Positions 12,818 through 25,640 of a stretch of DNA of 64,000 bases are shown one piece after another. The DNA is from Apodemus sylvaticus (lineage: Eukaryota; Chordata; Mammalia; Rodentia; Muridae): NCBI RefSeq assembly GCF_947179515.1, contig NC_067487.1:44255014-44319013 (forward strand), written 5' to 3'. Numbering within the stretch: position 1 is the stretch's first letter; the number at the start of each line of letters is the position of its first letter. The translations under genes and the position numbers were made by a program. The notes under the pieces are model-generated. The model worked only from the letters and a program-made list of their open reading frames with translations, ran no database searches and was not told the DNA's origin.

Positions 12818-13300
12818 TTGTTGTGTCCAAATTTTTGAGGAGAAACAACTTGACTAGTGTGAGGAAGTAGAGCAGTCAGAGGTGATGCCAGATTAGAGAG
12901 ACTCAAAGACTTCTCCTAAACTCCCATTCCATCTAGCAAGGCTCTGTTTACTAACAACTTTTCAACTTCCAATGAAGTGCCACCAGGTAAAGATCAAGAG
13001 GTCAAACACACATGTCTGTGGGGAACATTCACATACAGCCTACAACATTCTTCCTCTAGCTCCCAGAGCCTTGTGGTAATCTTATTATGCAAAATATATT
13101 TACTTCAACTTGAAAAGTCCCCATAGTTTTCAAGGGTTTCAGTCCTCTTTATAAGTCCAAAGTCTGAAGACTTTTCTGAAACTCAAGACAATCTCTTGAC
13201 TATGAGTATCTGTTCAACTTTTTAATCCTATTTTCAATATTGAATGGGACATATTAAGCATTCCTATCCCAAACAGGAAGGATAAGGGCATAGCAAGTAT
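12818..13300. mobile_element. Probable old rodent retroelement fragment, family not named
   Basis: The start (GTTGTTGTGTCCAAATTTTT, AGGAGAAACAACTTGA) resembles the start of the element at 18085 (TTTCTCATTACTGTGACAAA). The stretch after 13030 (TCTAGCTCCCAGAGCCTTG, AAAAGTCCCCATAG, CCAAAGTCTGAAGAC) resembles a recurrent murid interspersed sequence I know but cannot name. Confidence 0.4.
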
Positions 13301-14329
13301 AGATAGGATCAAAGTGAGGCTGAAATCCAAGAGGAAAGTTATTCAATTCCTCATCTCTAACTCTTATTGGAATCATTTCTGTTCTATAAGGCTTGGCTAG
13401 ATCTGCCTCTTCAGCCTTTTCACCTGCAGTGAATTACAAGCAGCTACTGTGGTCACCTTGAGGCTTAGCCCTCCCTGAAGACTGAAATGAGGCACTATGT
13501 AAATACTTCCTTGGTAGTACAAGGAGAGCTACTGATCTTTGATGAAAAATGCTACCCTACTCCAAGTGCATGTTCTTGGAATACGGTGGCTACTCTGACC
13601 ACCCAACTGGTATATGTCTGGCTCTTGTACACTGTTATACAATATACTCTCTGTAGAACGTGTATTTCTCCCCTGTTTAGGTTTGGAATAAGGCCCAATA
13701 TCAGCTATCTTGGTAATAAAATCAGACTGAATATTCTTCAGCATTTTTGAGTGACCAGCTTGGCATTTTAGGTTATATGTTAAGTACATCCATTGCCAAC
13801 ACAACACATCTATCACCACAAGCCACACATCAATGAGAAATGTCTGTTAGATCACAGGGCAGCTAGTAGATTATCATCATGTTTTCTTTGTAAGGGGAGG
13901 CTATACTCCTGAAGAGACACCAAGAAGTACCAGAATGCAGAAAGTCCATCTCAATTCTCTTGTCCCACAACAAAAATTTTGGATTCCTAAATATAATTTT
14001 TTCTCTAGTGGTATGCAAACTCTGCAGAGGGAAAGAACAGTAGAGATAGATAGGGATCAAGGGAGATATACAGGGAGAAGTAGAATAAGAGGGAGAGAGA
14101 AGAGGAGGGAGAGACAGAAAGAGGTGATACTTGTACTTAGGTTTCACATCCAGGTTTAATATGGTTCAGTTACTCTTTCAGGCTTATTCTAAAGTTTTAG
14201 AATATAGAATATTTTCCAAGGTGTTCTTAACAGTTGATAGTTGCTGACTTTTTTTTTCCATGTGAAAGACATGTTTGGTGTCTCCTATGTTGATGTCTTT
14301 TTGATACTACCACATACAAATTATTTACT
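13301..14329. other. Unassigned sequence with a purine-rich patch
   Basis: It is probably partly repeat-derived. A GA-rich patch lies at 14030-14125. Overlapping frames of about 90 codons here show no domain and are not called. Confidence 0.35.
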
Positions 14330-15160
14330 AAGTTGAGGAAGTTTCCTCTTAGTTCTGGTTTACAGAGAGCTCTTTAATCATGAACAGAATTGGGTTTTGT
14401 TAAATGATTTTTATGCATCTATTTTTAGGTCCATTTTTTTCTTCTTGGAATGTTTATGTTGTGGATTATATTAATTGATTTCAAATGTTGGAACAGTCTT
14501 GCATACCTGGAATCCATCTCATTTTGTCATGGAGCATAATTAATTTTATTCTTTGTTAGATTCAATTTGCTAATATTTGTTGAGGTTTTACATCTATGTT
14601 CATAAGGTATATTGGTCTGTACTTTTTCTTTCCTTTAATGCCTTTATCTGGTTTTGGTGTTAAGGTAACGGTGGCCTCATAGAATGAGCTAAGTACTGTT
14701 TGCTTTTGGACTGTTCTCTGGACAAATTAAATAAACTTGAGATTTTTCTTCCAGAAATATTTAACAGCTTCCCTAAAGAACCTTTCTAAATATAATGTTT
14801 TCTGATTTTCACACTTAGCAATTAGTAAGTCATTTTCTTAGTAGTGACCAATTTGAATTATCTATTTCAGCTTGTATTAATTTTGGTAATTTGAATATTT
14901 TAAGAAATTAGGCTATTCTATATGGCATTTGAAATGCATGAACATGAAATTGCTAATATTTGATTTACCTCTTTGATGTCTAAAGAATTAGGAATGATGC
15001 CTCACCTTTAATATTTACAGTGAATATCTTCTTTTCATTATCAATAGCACATAATTTTATAAATTCATCTTAACGTTAAAGGTTTACCTTTTGGTTATAT
15101 TGGTTATCTTTGATTGTATTTAATTTTAACTTTTCTTCTGTATATTTTTAGATGGACTTT
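14330..15160 (-). mobile_element. Old L1 ORF2 fragment
   Basis: Read on the minus strand this is decayed ORF2 reverse-transcriptase sequence. The plus strand shows the familiar antisense run: TTTTATGCATCTATTTTTAG, GCATACCTGGAATCCATCTC, TTTGCTAATATTTGTTGAGG, ATATTGGTCTGTACTTT and TCTGGTTTTGGTGTTAAGG. It is far more diverged than the young copies at 44-61 kb and has no open frame. Confidence 0.75.
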
Positions 15161-15165
15161 TTCTA

Positions 15166-15242
15166 TTTTTTGTGTATGTATGTGTGTGTATGTATGTGTG
15201 TGTGTGTGTGTGGGGGGGTGAATGTGTGTGTATATGTGTGTT
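15166..15242. repeat. (GT)n/(GTAT)n microsatellite
   Basis: Alternating GTATGT and GTGTGT with a G7 interruption near 15212. Confidence 0.93.
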
Positions 15243-15549
15243 CATGAGGCCAGAATTTATTGTTGAAGCAAAGTTGGTATACTTTGGAAGAACAGCAATG
15301 ATTATAACATTCAAGCTAGGTCTTTCCATCTCTCTCTTCTGCTTTTTAAAATTTAATTTATTTTTCTTTTAGTTTAATAAAATAAAGGACAGTGATGTTG
15401 CACAATCCTTTTCTCTAGGATCTATTTTTAATGTGTTTTGCAGTATCACTTTTGTTTCATTTATAAATTTTCAGAACTTAGATTTTCACATAGTTCAACT
15501 ATTTTAAATTTTTTGGAGATTTTTCTAAACCAATTTATGATTTAGAATG

Positions 15550-16399
15550 TATTGTTATGAGTAAGAGGAAAGAGAAAGAGGGAACAATGAGGGGCAATGT
15601 TTAGGCTGGGATAAGAGGAGACACTGGAAGAAAAGATGGTACTAATGATGGCTGAAAAAAAGTCTTATGGAAGTCCTATTATTTAGTAAAGGGTTTAAGT
15701 GGAGCTATATTACTCAGGGAAAATTGATCCTCCAAGAAGGCATTAAGCATACACAGGTTTGTCAAATAACAAAAACCAGTGCCAAGTGCTTCCCCAATGG
15801 TAATCCTCCAATGCCCCACTAGTGAATCTACTACTCTTATACTGCTAATTGGATATAGAATCGCTCTATTCTTAAATTTATCTCCACATGTAGAGAAGTT
15901 TCCTTTACAGTGGACAGTAGTGAATGCAGAAAAATCATAGCAAGTCAAAGTGTCAGTAGAGTGCTAAGTCACAAATGGGAGATTTGTATAACCTCTTTCC
16001 CTACAAGGAGTTGAACCATCTCAGAATAGGAAATGGAAGGATTGTCAGGGAGAACTGAAGCAAAACAGCATCTTCTGGACACAGCTGCACTCAAGAATTT
16101 ACAAAAGCTGCTGTTTTGCCTAAACAAGACAGGTACAGGATCAGTCTAGTAAGCACTCCAGAATGGAGCCAGGAGGAAATCATGAGCTTTCACTCCTAAC
16201 TGAGGAGCTATTGATAGTAAGGTGATGGCATCTAAGGGAGGAAGATTCAGATTTCTTTAAGTGTGTGGCTACCCTAGGTTCACATACGGATGAGTATATT
16301 GGTAACACAAATTAACAATGCGAATTAGTCCTAGATGATAAAGAGGGAAGAGAGAGAGACAGAGACAGAGAAAGACAGGCAGACAGACAGAGAGAGAGA

Positions 16400-16442
<43 letters not shown>

Positions 16443-16575
16443 GTAATGAAATTGGGAATTTGTAGGGAAGTAAGGGGTGGATATTTGACGTGTCATGGGT
16501 CAAAGTACTTGTAAGTGACTATGATCAAAATACACTGAATGAAATTCTCAAAGATTTGATAAAAATATTTTAAAA
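15550..16575 (+). mobile_element. Lx-type L1 3' UTR, 5'-truncated
   Basis: Recognisable Lx 3' UTR blocks include ACCAGTGCCAAGTGCTTCCC, AATGCCCCACTAGTGAATC, AAGCACTCCAGAATGG and GTGTGTGGCTACCCTAGG. Near the end are GTAAGGGGTGGATATTTG, TGATCAAAATACACTGAATG and an A-rich tail. A (GA)n microsatellite (16380-16439) expanded inside it. It lies within older minus-strand L1 sequence. Confidence 0.7.
16350..16439. repeat. (GA)n purine microsatellite
   Basis: GAGACAGAGACAG and GGCAGACAGACAG variants lead into an almost pure GA run. Confidence 0.95.
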
Positions 16576-16599
16576 AGAAGTCTTGTTTAACGTTAGAGT

Positions 16600-17050
16600 T
16601 TGTTATGATCTTCCAACTACCTTTGCTCACGGATTTCTATTTTAATCCTGATATCATCTAAGGATATACATTGCATGATTTCTATTTTTTTTAAACTGAA
16701 GATTTTTTTAAAAGTACCTCTTATAAATATATCTTAGAGAATTTTTCATAGAGTTTCTTCAAAAGCAACTATGTTCTGGCATTGTTGGATGAAGTTTTCT
16801 GTATTTATTTATTATACACTTTCGATTATAGATCATCCTTAATGACAACTTTCCTGCTGTTTCTGGAAATCGCTGAATTATGTTAACATTCCCAATGACA
16901 TTACTAGACTTTTCTTTCTTTCAATTATTCCCAGAATATATCACTATTTATCTTTGTTTACTTTTTCCTCATAAGTGCGCTTTGTCTAAAATGTTATAGC
17001 TTCTCTAATTTATTATTCTTAGTGCTAACATATTATAGAACATTATTTCA
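16600..17050 (-). mobile_element. Possible continuation of the old L1
   Basis: Scattered antisense-L1-like phrases (ATTGTTGGATGAAGTTTTCT and similar) suggest the old L1 of 14330-15160 continues on the far side of the Lx insertion. Divergence is too high to fix the limits. Confidence 0.35.
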
Positions 17051-18080
17051 TCTAAATAACCTGATTATATATATCAGATAATATAAAAGACATTTATAAC
17101 TGATATAGATATATAACGATATATAAAAGACATGTAAGTTTTTGTCTTTTAGATGATATACAGTTGCTTATTACTTTATGATGCATTCTGGAAGTCTTTA
17201 GACTTTAGTTTGTTTAGTTATAAAATTCACATGTACAGTATTAATTAATCCACTTGGGTAAATATCTACTTTTTTATGTGTGTCTTATTTATTGAATAAT
17301 GGGTTTTATTTTTCACTCATTCCATTTCCTCCTATTTTTTCATTTTATATATTCATTTTATAAGAATTCATTATCTTTCTCTTATTTTTGTCTGTAATTT
17401 CTTTCAAGTTCCCAATTCACCCATCAAATGGCATTTCTATACTTTGCCATACATATTCAACTAATCAAAGTGCAGTTTTAAATAACACTATATCTCTTTA
17501 TGAATAATAAGGGTACCATACACTAATACTAATAATATGTCATATTGCAAATTCTTCCATCCATGTTTTATTACCTTACTTTCTTTCATTTTACTTATCC
17601 GTACCTAAAATCAATACTATTTTGCCTTATTTATTCAAGACTATTTTTCTAATTTGCAGTTATCGAACATTTTACTTCACGCATGGTAGAAACATGGTAC
17701 TTATAAGTTGTTCTCTGATTTCCACATATCAGCTATGATACAAGTATGTCTGACACACAGACATACATACTATACATGTTGTGTACATATACACAACACT
17801 ATATGTATTTTTACTACATATAATTAAATATTAATTATATACTAAAATAATATATATATATGACAAAATGTAAGAAAACAATGACAAGCATTTTATCTAG
17901 TCTCAAGTACTTTAACATAGTTATAAAAGTTTATGAATATCTTAGACGTATTATAACGAAGCTTCAATTTTTATTTATCTGAGAAAGTTTATTTCACCCT
18001 TTTTGAAGAATAATGTGTTTGGGTGAAGAACATTAAGTCAATAGATTTCAACTCTCAACATATATTCTCTTATCTATATT
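17051..18080. other. Very AT-rich sequence, nothing recognised
   Basis: Contains short TA-rich runs (17060-17120, 17840-17865). No gene or element call. Confidence 0.45.
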
Positions 18081-18084
18081 AGTT

Positions 18085-18141
18085 TCTTTTCTCATTACTG
18101 TGACAAAGGGCCTGATGAAAGGAAGGTATAAGAAAGGAAGT

Positions 18142-18184
<43 letters not shown>

Positions 18185-18600
18185 TTATTCTTTGGTCACA
18201 TATACATGCATTAGGGTGGCAAGACAGGGCAGCAGGAGCATCATGTAGCTGGTCACATTGCATCATTGCCACCTGAGTAAACACTTGGTGCTGGTGCATG
18301 GTTTCCCTTTATATTTATCCCTACACACAAGCACACAGAGTAGCCCCAACCATATTGAGGGTGTGTTTACCATGCCAATAACCTGTGCTAGAAGTTTAAT
18401 GGGTATCAACTCTGCTGGTCATATCAAATTGTAGTAAGACTAGGGACATCTTCTCATATTGAGTCTAGACAAAGCAGCATAGTAAAGGGTCCTGAAGGCA
18501 GGCAACAGTCAGAGAAAACTCTACATGGGTCAAGATCCTGTCAGTACTGACATTCGATGTCAACCACTGCACCATCTAATCTTTTCATACCCATAGTTTA
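18085..18600. mobile_element. Rodent interspersed repeat with an internal L1 3'-UTR piece
   Basis: The start TTTCTTTTCTCATTACTGTG, the middle AGCTGGTCACATTGCATC and the end AAGATCCTGTCAGTACTGAC fit a common murid repeat I cannot name. A (TTTA)n tract (18138-18187) sits near the start. Between about 18400 and 18535 lies a block (TATCAACTCTGCTGGTCATA, GGCAGGCAACAGTCAGAG) homologous to the Lx 3' UTR block at 19080-19200, which looks like a separate insertion. Confidence 0.5.
18138..18187. repeat. (TTTA)n microsatellite
   Basis: About twelve uninterrupted TTTA units. Confidence 0.97.
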
Positions 18601-18919
18601 TGAGAAGTCCTGTCTAAAGATTTTCTTGTTGATCTGTCCGTACTATATTTTCCTCCTTACTGCCTTCTTGAAAAATAATTGTCTTTGATTTTTCATATTA
18701 TGTTTAAAGTCGTTTGTGCTTTCTACATCTTGTGTTTTGTATCTCTTGTTTTGAAAATTTCTCAATGATATGATTATTTATAGTTTTCCCATTATAAAAT
18801 ACGCATTACTATTATTTGTATCTTCCATTTAGTTTTGATTTTGAGATGAATGGTATAGGAGAAAGGAATTCTACTTATTGCCTTATAGTGATATTTGATT
18901 AAACATTAATGACTGTTTA

Positions 18920-19530
18920 TTAGTATTACATTATTTTTAATTAAATAGTTAATTTATTTTCTTTACATGTTGAACACAGTCTCCTCTCCCTCCTATCCTC
19001 GTGATTCCCCCACCCCTTCCCTCTACGTTCCTAATCCTCTCTACCTTCCTTTCTCTTCAGAAAAGGGGAGGCTTCTGATGGATATTAACTCTGCTGGGAA
19101 TATCAAATTTCAGTAATACTATAGGAATCTTCCCATATTGAGGCTAGACAAGGTCTGCTAGTAGGGAAAGTGTCCTAAAGGTAGGCAACAGAGTCACAGA
19201 CAACTCCTGGTTTAGGAGAATACCTAGCTACACAACTGTTATATGTGTGCAGAGCCTAGGTCAGTCCATGCATTCTCTCTGGTAGTTCAGTCTCTGTGAG
19301 CCCTTATGTGGCCAGGTAAGTTGATTCTGCAGGGTTTTTTTTGTTTGTTTTCTTTTTTCTTTCTTTCTTTCTTTCTTTTTTTTTTGTGGTGTTGTTGACT
19401 CCTTTGGCTCAGAAAAATCTTTCCTCCCCATTTTCCGCAGAATTCCCAAAAGCTCTGCCTAATGTTTGGTTATGGTTCTATGCATCTACTTCCATCAGTT
19501 GCTTGTTAAAGACTCTATCATTATTACATT
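18920..19530 (-). mobile_element. Lx-type L1 3' UTR fragment
   Basis: The left end has the complement of an L1 3' terminus (TTAATTTATTTTCTTTACAT followed by a C/T-rich tract). It then runs through recognisable 3' UTR blocks: GGATATTAACTCTGCTGGG, GTGCAGAGCCTAGGTCAG, TCAGTCTCTGTGAGCCC and CTCTGCCTAATGTTTGG. A TTTC-rich patch lies at 19350-19385. Confidence 0.7.
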
Positions 19531-20515
19531 GAACATTATTGATTACCAATAATTTTGATTATTCTCCTGTGGACATAGAAAATACTAAGAAACTTTAACA
19601 CAAACTCAAGAAGAAACATATTTCATGTGAAGTAATTCCTATAACTCAGATCTCATTGTCCTTAACCCACCTCCTGGTCTATTTCCATGATAATAAAATG
19701 TTCAAACACATGAACATGATGGTATATGCAACTTCTACATCTGCCTCATGAAAATTCATCTACCTTAAAATGAAGAGTTCATCAAGAGGTGGTGTGGTAC
19801 ATCAGTGCAATTAGTAGTAACTTTTTGGAATTAAAGTTGATTATGTAACTATTCAATGAGATAAACTTTTGCAGAATTCCCTGAATTCCACTGAGTGATT
19901 TGAAAAATTCATAGTTGTTTCTTAGCAACAAACTAGTAAGACAAATTTTATTTCAAATGAATAGAGCAAAGTTAAAAATTTATGAGAAATTCTGAATTAA
20001 GTTCATAATTCTACCCAATACTCAAAATTATTGCACAAAAACCAGAACAGGAAGAAACTGGACTTATTAAAGGGATCATTAAACAAAGCACTAAACAACC
20101 TCAGCTTGCAAACTACTGTATTTAGATGGCTTTTTTCCCCAGTGGACATATAAAATACTTAGAAATGTTGATACAAACTTAAGAAACAAAATATTCCACA
20201 TGGAACAATTTTCTTGAGTCATTTGGACTTACCTACCCTACTTTAAAGCATTTACATTACGCTAATCGACCTAAGCAAGCATTTTAGGCACATGTGAGCC
20301 ACATTGAAGCATTTTTAAGCAATTAGTTTTCCTGATTTCCCATTTTTGTTTTCTGGATGACCTAAGTACTAGTAGCACACTTTATAAAAATAACAACAGC
20401 ACTTACAGTTTGTACAAAATTCTCAGTATTTTATTATATACTTTTTTTTTATTAGAACAAGATGTGTTTTTCATTTGAAACAAAATTCTTCCACGGAAGG
20501 AGCTATATCTTCTAC

Positions 20516-20518
<3 letters not shown>
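19531..20518. other. Nothing recognised
   Basis: AT-rich single-copy sequence without a supported feature. Confidence 0.4.

Positions 20519-20557
<39 letters not shown>
20519..20557. repeat. (CA)n microsatellite
   Basis: Pure CA run. Confidence 0.97.
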
Positions 20558-20558
<1 letters not shown>

Positions 20559-21344
20559 CCAAAACTGTGCAAGGTAATACTTAAATACACAAATTCATTT
20601 CATGATTAGTTTCTTATTTGAAAAATCTGTTTATTTAGACTCAGGTTTAAAATGCCTCATATTACCTAGACATATAACATACCAGTTCTTATTTTCTATG
20701 CAAACATTTGTTCATTTATCAACTTTGTAATAATCTGTATACAAACTGGATTTCTTCTCTTTAGCACAAGGCTTACAATCTTTGGTTTGTGCGTTTGTTC
20801 CTTTTGATTTCTGTAGAATTCTAGAGAGTGTTTCAGGCTTTGTAACCCCTACCATCCCTATCCATGTGACTGCTACAGGATTCTATCCTGAACCGTGCGT
20901 GAAGACACAAATGAATATTTGAGTACCATTAAAACTTTATATTTAAAATCCAGCCACAGGCTGCGTTTTAAAATGGGCTACGGTTTTCAAATTTCTGTCC
21001 TTCAGTGTCCTTCCTTTCTCAGGAAATCTCTGCTTACATAGGTCAACTGCTCCCTTTCTAAAGCATCTTCAATAGCATTAAAGAAACTCTCTAACTGGGT
21101 TTTAAAAAACACTCTTATTTGATCACAGTAAACATCTCCTACTCCCTTTGAGGGAGTTAATTCTTCAGATCTCAGATAGCTTTTTCTTCCTCATCATAAC
21201 TTGTTCATTCACACCATTCAATTCATACTTTCCAATATTATTTTTATGAAACTAGAAAAGCTACTGTTTCCCTGACTACCTAGTAGAAATTTTCCCTATA
21301 TTGTTCATTTATATTTTTTGTTTTGTTTCATTTTATTTTTGATT
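20558..21344. other. Nothing recognised
   Basis: No repeat or gene signature was recognised. Confidence 0.4.
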
Positions 21345-21545
21345 TAAATTATTATGTCTCTTATGCTAGCTTCGAACTTGCTTCCTAGACAAGATGTCCT
21401 TTAACTTCTGAACTCCCTGACTCTACCTCTGAAGTCTGGGATTCCAGGTACTTGGCCTGACTTCTGGTTTATGTGGTTTTGGGGATTTAATGTAAGAATT
21501 TACACACACAAGGCAAGCATTCTGCTATCTGACCTATAACCCAAT
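21345..21545 (-). mobile_element. B4-type (B1/ID chimeric) SINE, eroded
   Basis: The left part matches antisense B1 (TTCGAACTTGCTTCCTAGAC, GTCTGGGATTCCAGGTACTTG). The right part matches an antisense ID-like head (CAAGGCAAGCATTCTGCTAT). That order is typical of B4. Confidence 0.6.
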
Positions 21546-21719
21546 AATTAATTTAACCATCTGCCTTTCCCTCTGTATTTTAACCCATTGTTTGCTAAGT
21601 GTAGGTTTAATTTAATTTACATGTGTTAGGTTTTTTTTGCATCTAATTTTGTAAACTAAAGCTCAGTCCTTTAGGATAAAGAACTATGTTAAATTCATCA
21701 CTTTTTATCATTCTACCTA

Positions 21720-22030
21720 CACATTAACTAGCAAATAGTAGACATCTTACACTGTATGACTGGATATAGAACTCTCAGCAGCATGGTCACTGAAGTTTTT
21801 CACGATGGTATAACAGATTGCAACTGATGCTTGGAAAAACATTTTCCCTTCTGAGATGCTAAACTGATGCACTAGACCATTCTACCCTGATTTTCTGGAA
21901 CCTGCCTTCAATTGGCTGCATCCTAATGCTATGAAACCATGAGCTTAAACATATCTTTTACTGCTGATTTAAAATGTTACCTCTGATTTTTGTCACAATG
22001 ACAGAAGTCCAAGTAACAGTGAATATTTTA
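21720..22030 (+). mobile_element. Possible eroded MaLR LTR
   Basis: TATAGAACTCTCAGCAGCAT, GAAACCATGAGC and TTTTGTCACAATGACAGAAG resemble worn ORR1/MT LTR landmarks. Weak. Confidence 0.3.
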
Positions 22031-22149
22031 CGAAAGTATGATAGAAGAAATAAATGCATATCTATTGCGAAATTCTAATTCCAATAATGAGTAATATAGA
22101 AAAGAGTCAAGGACCTGGGCAGTTATCTCTGAGTTTGCATTGATTTGAT

Positions 22150-22263
22150 TTTTAAATAGTCTTTAGGCAGTAAGGCAATATGAGATGTGGTTGCTGGGAT
22201 TTGAACTCAGGACCTTCAGAAGAACAGTAAGTGCTCTTAACTGCTGAGCCATCTCTCCAGCCT
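22150..22263 (-). mobile_element. B2 SINE, partial
   Basis: The complement of a B2 head ends at the right (GCTGAGCCATCTCTCCAGCC), preceded by GGGATTTGAACTCAGGACCT and GATGTGGTTGCTG. The 3' half and the tail are missing or eroded. Confidence 0.88.
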
Positions 22264-22304
22264 GTCTTTAAAATTATTGCTTATAATGATATCTGTGAAA
22301 ATCT

Positions 22305-22720
22305 AGATAGGATGGTTAATTGCATGTGTCACCTTGACTGAGTTTTGAGACACCTAAAGATTAGAATAAGCTTTATTTTGTATGCGTTTGTGAATTTATT
22401 TTTTGCATAATGTTATCCATTTCATCAGTAAACTAAGCAAAGTAAAAGACCATCTGCTATTCCCTTTTTGGTTTCTATGCAGTCTGCTGAATGCCTGAAT
22501 ATTTAAAAAAGCTAATAAAGGCAGTGTTTTATCCTTCCTTGAGTTGGAATATCAGTTTGTTCCTTTGGGATTGAGACAGATCTGAACTTACATCATTAGT
22601 TCTCTGGCTCCTTAGAACTTGGTCTTAGATTTTAACTATAGTATCAGCCCTTCTTGGTCTCACCAGCTAGAAATCTTATGAATTTGGAACTTCTAAAATC
22701 CCGTGAACTAGATCCTTGAA
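22305..22720 (+). mobile_element. Ancient mammalian interspersed repeat
   Basis: GATGGTTAATTGCATGTGTC and ACCTTGACTGAG, then CATCAGTAAACTAAGCAAAG and a degenerate repetition of AGTATCAGCCCTTCTTGG-type blocks, fit an old mammal-wide element whose name I am not certain of. Confidence 0.45.
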
Positions 22721-24596
22721 CCAATCCATGTCTATATCAAAATAGAAATACATGTTTATATTCAACATAGGCCATCTTTCTAATATCTCACCTTGAAAAC
22801 TCTCTATGTGATAGCTACATACCTATGCTAAACATGTCACATGTTTCCAAGATGATAGGTGTCCTTATCTTTGCCCACACATAATTCAGGTGAAATTTTT
22901 TTCTTAGAAATTATTGTTAGCAGATGTGTAGCAATATAAGTTCCATGGCCCTTTTGTCCCAGATAGTACCTGGAGTTAAGTAATGACTCCGTAGATTCAA
23001 AATGTTCAATACATACATACATGAAAAGATAAGGAGTTGGATTTCTCCTAAGATGCATGCTCTTTATTAATTCTCCTTGCACATTTCCAAGAATTAATTC
23101 TATATTCATAGGCAAATGGAAGCAGAGAATGATACAGTAATGTTTTTCAGAAAGAAACATTTCCTTTAAGCAAGGCAATAATAATTAGTAAGGCCATTAT
23201 CTTGAGAACATATTTATGGACATAAAACTTAATGGGCATAAAATAGTTAGAAGATGGTTGGTTTTAAAAAAATTCTAACATTAACCCTAAATGTTTTATT
23301 AGTTACCTGTACTAGAAATTAAATGGCTTAGAAATATCAATAGAATTTCTCTCACCCACTATTCTCTAGTTTGGTCTTTAGAAGACATCTGTTTCTAAAT
23401 TCTGATATCTATGTTGAAGGTCTGATGTATAATAACTATTCTTCCTTGAAGTCAGGAATATTTTTATAACCCCTTTTGTAGTAAAGTCTACCTATATGTT
23501 ATGGAGTCTAAGTATTTTAGAGATATATTTCTAAATATTTTAGGGATATATTTCTAAATATTTTAGGGAAGTAAAATTATTGAAGTATTTCAAACCTGTT
23601 CAGAAGAGTCGATAAAAATATGAGCATTACTAGTGAAAATTGGTGAACATATTAGAACAAGATCTCCCAGGTAGGTTAACATAGTTTCTTTCAGAAAAAT
23701 AGTAATTTCAGGAACAAATAGAAATTCTGTATTCAATATAGGAATAGTCTCTGCAAAGTCAGTAAAGACTTGAAAAAGAGAAGAAGGATTGGGCAGGTTG
23801 TGTTCTAGTGATCGGCACATGAGAAGTAATATTAAGCCAGAGACATCATGCCCTTTCCAGAGCTGGATTACAGGTGCTCTATCAACAAAGAAATACATTT
23901 TTGAAAAGCACATGGGTTTTCTTTTTACATGTAAACAAAAAACTTTAATTACCTTATGAGGTTCTAATGAACAAAAGTAGATATTTCAAATGTCTTAAAT
24001 ATATGATGGTTTCTTAAACTTGTTAAATTTTAAACTTTCTAATGTGAGAAAATAAAAAACTCACAAAATTTCTAAAGGGATGAAAAGAATTGTTCATGAC
24101 GCAGGAAGTAGAGCAAAGTTTGAGATTCAGGTTTTCTAGCAACTGGACATTGATATCTATAATGAGTCTCAGCTGATTGTCAATCAAGCCTTTCGAGAAT
24201 TGTAACTTAGCCTGGGTTCAGTTTAGTTTCTGAGTGAAAGATTGATGGTCAGCTCCTTTCTCCAATTACTCTTTGCCTAACACAGGGAAAAGCTGAAACT
24301 CTCTCAGGAGAGCAACATCATCTACAAGCTTAAATTCCCATTAAGTCTTACAGCTGCTTTCCAAAATGGAAGAAAATAACCCAAGAATTTTGAAGAAGAG
24401 TGTGCTTCTATAGAAATAATCAAAGGGAATGCTATTTTTTTCTCAAAGTAAAATAGACCAAGAGACCATCTTTAAGAAACCTTTAACAATTTGCCAATAG
24501 ATCTGTGATACTTAACGATAATTCTTCCAGTAGAAAGAAAAGGTTCATGAATAAAACCAGATATAAACTGTGAAGTCAGAAGAAAGAATAATGCCT
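22721..24596. other. Single-copy sequence; short 24-bp tandem duplication near 23522
   Basis: A unit GATATATTTCTAAATATTTT plus AGGG occurs twice in a row (about 23522-23569). Minus-strand frames of 113 codons (22837-23178) and 107 codons (23590-23913) have no recognisable domain and are not called as genes. Confidence 0.4.
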
Positions 24597-24599
24597 CTG

Positions 24600-24678
24600 A
24601 AGTCAAGGCCAACCTGCTCTACAGAGCAAGTACCAGGCCAGCCAAGGCTATACAGAGAAATCCTATCTTGAAAACAAT
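24600..24678 (+). mobile_element. 3' part of a B1 SINE
   Basis: TGAAGTCAAGGCCAACCTG, GGCCAGCCAAGGCTATACAG and AGAAATCCTATCTTGAAAAC match the second half of B1. The first half is absent. Confidence 0.75.
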
Positions 24679-24720
<42 letters not shown>

Positions 24721-24731
24721 AACAACAACAA
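24679..24731. repeat. (CAG)n/(CAA)n trinucleotide repeat
   Basis: About ten CAG units interrupted by CAA, then CAACAACAA. It occupies the A-tail position of the partial B1, so it probably arose from that tail. It is not in a coding context. Confidence 0.95.
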
Positions 24732-24977
24732 AAGTGTTAGCATAAAGCATTAGTTTTTCTAGATCTTCCTCGTTTACTATGACCTTATACCTCTTTTGAA
24801 CTTTTACTACTAATTTCTTTTATCAATCATTACCACATTTTAAACTAGGTTCACCTTCTAACAACATTTTTAACTGTTCACCTTCAGAAGCATTGGTGCT
24901 GGGAGTTGATCACACATATCTTTGAGGATAGAGAGATGAATAGAATTCAACCTGTAACAGTGAAGAAAGTGTTCTTT

Positions 24978-25640
24978 CTTTTTTTTTATTTGATATATTT
25001 TTTATTTACATTTCAAATGATTTCCCCTTTTCTAGCCCCCCACTCCCCAAAAGTCCCGTAAGTCCCCTTCTCTCCCCCTGTCCTCCCAACAACCCCTTCC
25101 CACTTCCCTGTTCTAATTTTGCCTTATACTGCTACACTGAGTCTTTCCAGAACAAGGGGCCACTCTTCCTTTCTTCTTGTACCTCATTTGATGTGTGGAT
25201 TATGTTTTGGGTATTCCAGTTTTCCAGGCTAATATCCACTTATTAGTGAGTGCATACCATGATTGATCTTTTGAGACTGGGTTATCTCACTTAGTATGAT
25301 GTTCTCCAGCTCCATCCATTTGCCTAAGAATTTCATGAATTAATTGTTTCTAATGGCTGAATAGTACTCCATTGTGTAGATATACCACATTTTTTGCATC
25401 CACTCTTCTGTTGAGGGATACCTGGGTTCTTTCCAGCATCTGGAAATTATAAATAGGGCTGCTATGAGCATAGTAGAGCATGTATCCTTATTACATGCTA
25501 GGGAATCCTCTGGGTATATGCCCAGGAGTGGTATAGCAGGATCTTTCGGAAGTGAGGTGCCCAGTTTTCTGAGGAACAGCCAGACTGATCCCCAGAGTGG
25601 CTGTACCAATTTCCGACCCCACCAGCAGTGGAGGAGTGTC
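24978..25640 (-). mobile_element. Young L1, 5'-truncated (3' UTR and ORF2 C-terminus)
   Basis: The left end is a T-run plus the complement of the young 3' UTR terminus and its C-rich tract (25026-25110). The right part, on the minus strand, encodes the ORF2 C-terminus from LLHCWWGRKLVQPLW to YYSAIRNN. The frame stays open to the in-frame stop at about 25340. Identity to the copies at 50.4, 52.4 and 56.1 kb is visibly high, so the insertion is young. Confidence 0.93.

Noticed and set aside
24679..24731. CAG repeat as a polyglutamine coding tract
   Set aside because: It sits at the tail of a truncated B1 and has no flanking coding frame.
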